Shown here: positions 63,904-64,000 of the stretch, piece by piece
Position numbering within the stretch: position 1 is the first letter of the stretch
How the letters are laid out: each line of letters begins with the position of its first letter
Assembly: GCF_028640845.1 (NCBI RefSeq)
Contig: NC_080548.1
Location: 12,295,814 to 12,359,813, forward strand
Length of the DNA stretch: 64,000 nucleotides
Source of the DNA: Ahaetulla prasina
Lineage: Eukaryota > Chordata > Lepidosauria > Squamata > Colubridae
Direction: 5' to 3'
Notes under the pieces: generated by a model
What the model saw: the letters and a program-made list of their open reading frames with translations, nothing else
What the model was told of the DNA's origin: nothing
Databases searched by the model: none
Translations under genes and position numbers: made by a program

Positions 63904-64000
63904 CAGGGGTGGGCTTCAAAAATTTTAGCAAGAGATTTTCTGCCCCATTGCTGGGTGGATGTGGCCATGGTGGGCATAGCCTAATTGGCCTCCTGCACCA
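63904..64000. mobile_element. hAT element, cut by window edge
   Basis: CAGGGGTGGGCTTCAAAAAT and TTAGCAAGAGATTTTCTGCC: the uninterrupted counterpart of 399-431 plus 898 onward. Confidence 0.75.

Overview
The window looks like squamate reptile nuclear DNA, most likely a snake. The evidence is the repeat content: BovB, L2, CR1, R4/Dong-like and L1 LINEs, Sauria-type and L2-tailed tRNA SINEs, CORE-SINEs, and a CR1/L3-type LINE whose 3' end runs into an AATAG pentanucleotide array, as described for snakes. Very many hAT and pogo-like short DNA transposons and long microsatellites are also present. I found no host protein-coding gene, rRNA or tRNA gene. Almost everything recognisable is a mobile element, and the stretches between are unannotated sequence with no convincing exon.

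Layout. 1-9 kb: old LINE pieces, hAT elements, a pogo-like MITE carrying a BovB fragment, a polypyrimidine tract, two solo LTRs of a 527-bp family, and an older ERV-like LTR. 9.5-16.5 kb: serially inserted R4 3' ends in AAT arrays, a hAT element carrying what looks like a captured coiled-coil gene fragment (12.5-13.3 kb), CR1 and L2 pieces, and long dinucleotide arrays. 16.8-28.4 kb: SINEs, hAT elements, a pogo-like MITE holding a perfect 130-bp palindrome, an AATAG array and an L2 3' end. 28.7-33.7 kb: a nearly complete Ty3/gypsy retrotransposon (178-bp LTRs identical by eye, 5-bp target duplication) inside a SINE, itself inside an L3-type LINE. 33.9-41 kb: mostly unannotated, with an ATAG/ATGG array, SINEs, a hAT transposase remnant and a third solo LTR. 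41.5-48.5 kb: the densest nesting, including a pogo-like MITE containing an ERV-type LTR, a solo LTR inside that, and a hAT element containing a LINE. 48.5-64 kb: hAT elements, an L1 3' end, and two CR1 copies hit by hAT elements at the same two positions.

How the parts relate. Only the gypsy element (gag-protease, RT-RNase H-integrase, integrase tail) has substantial coding capacity, and its frame is offset twice. The DNA transposons are non-autonomous and must have used transposases encoded elsewhere. Target duplications were read by eye at about thirty junctions, so the order of insertion can be reconstructed at many loci. In the hAT copies with a readable 8-bp duplication, the duplications fall into two groups: one always has TA at its centre, the other has no such preference.
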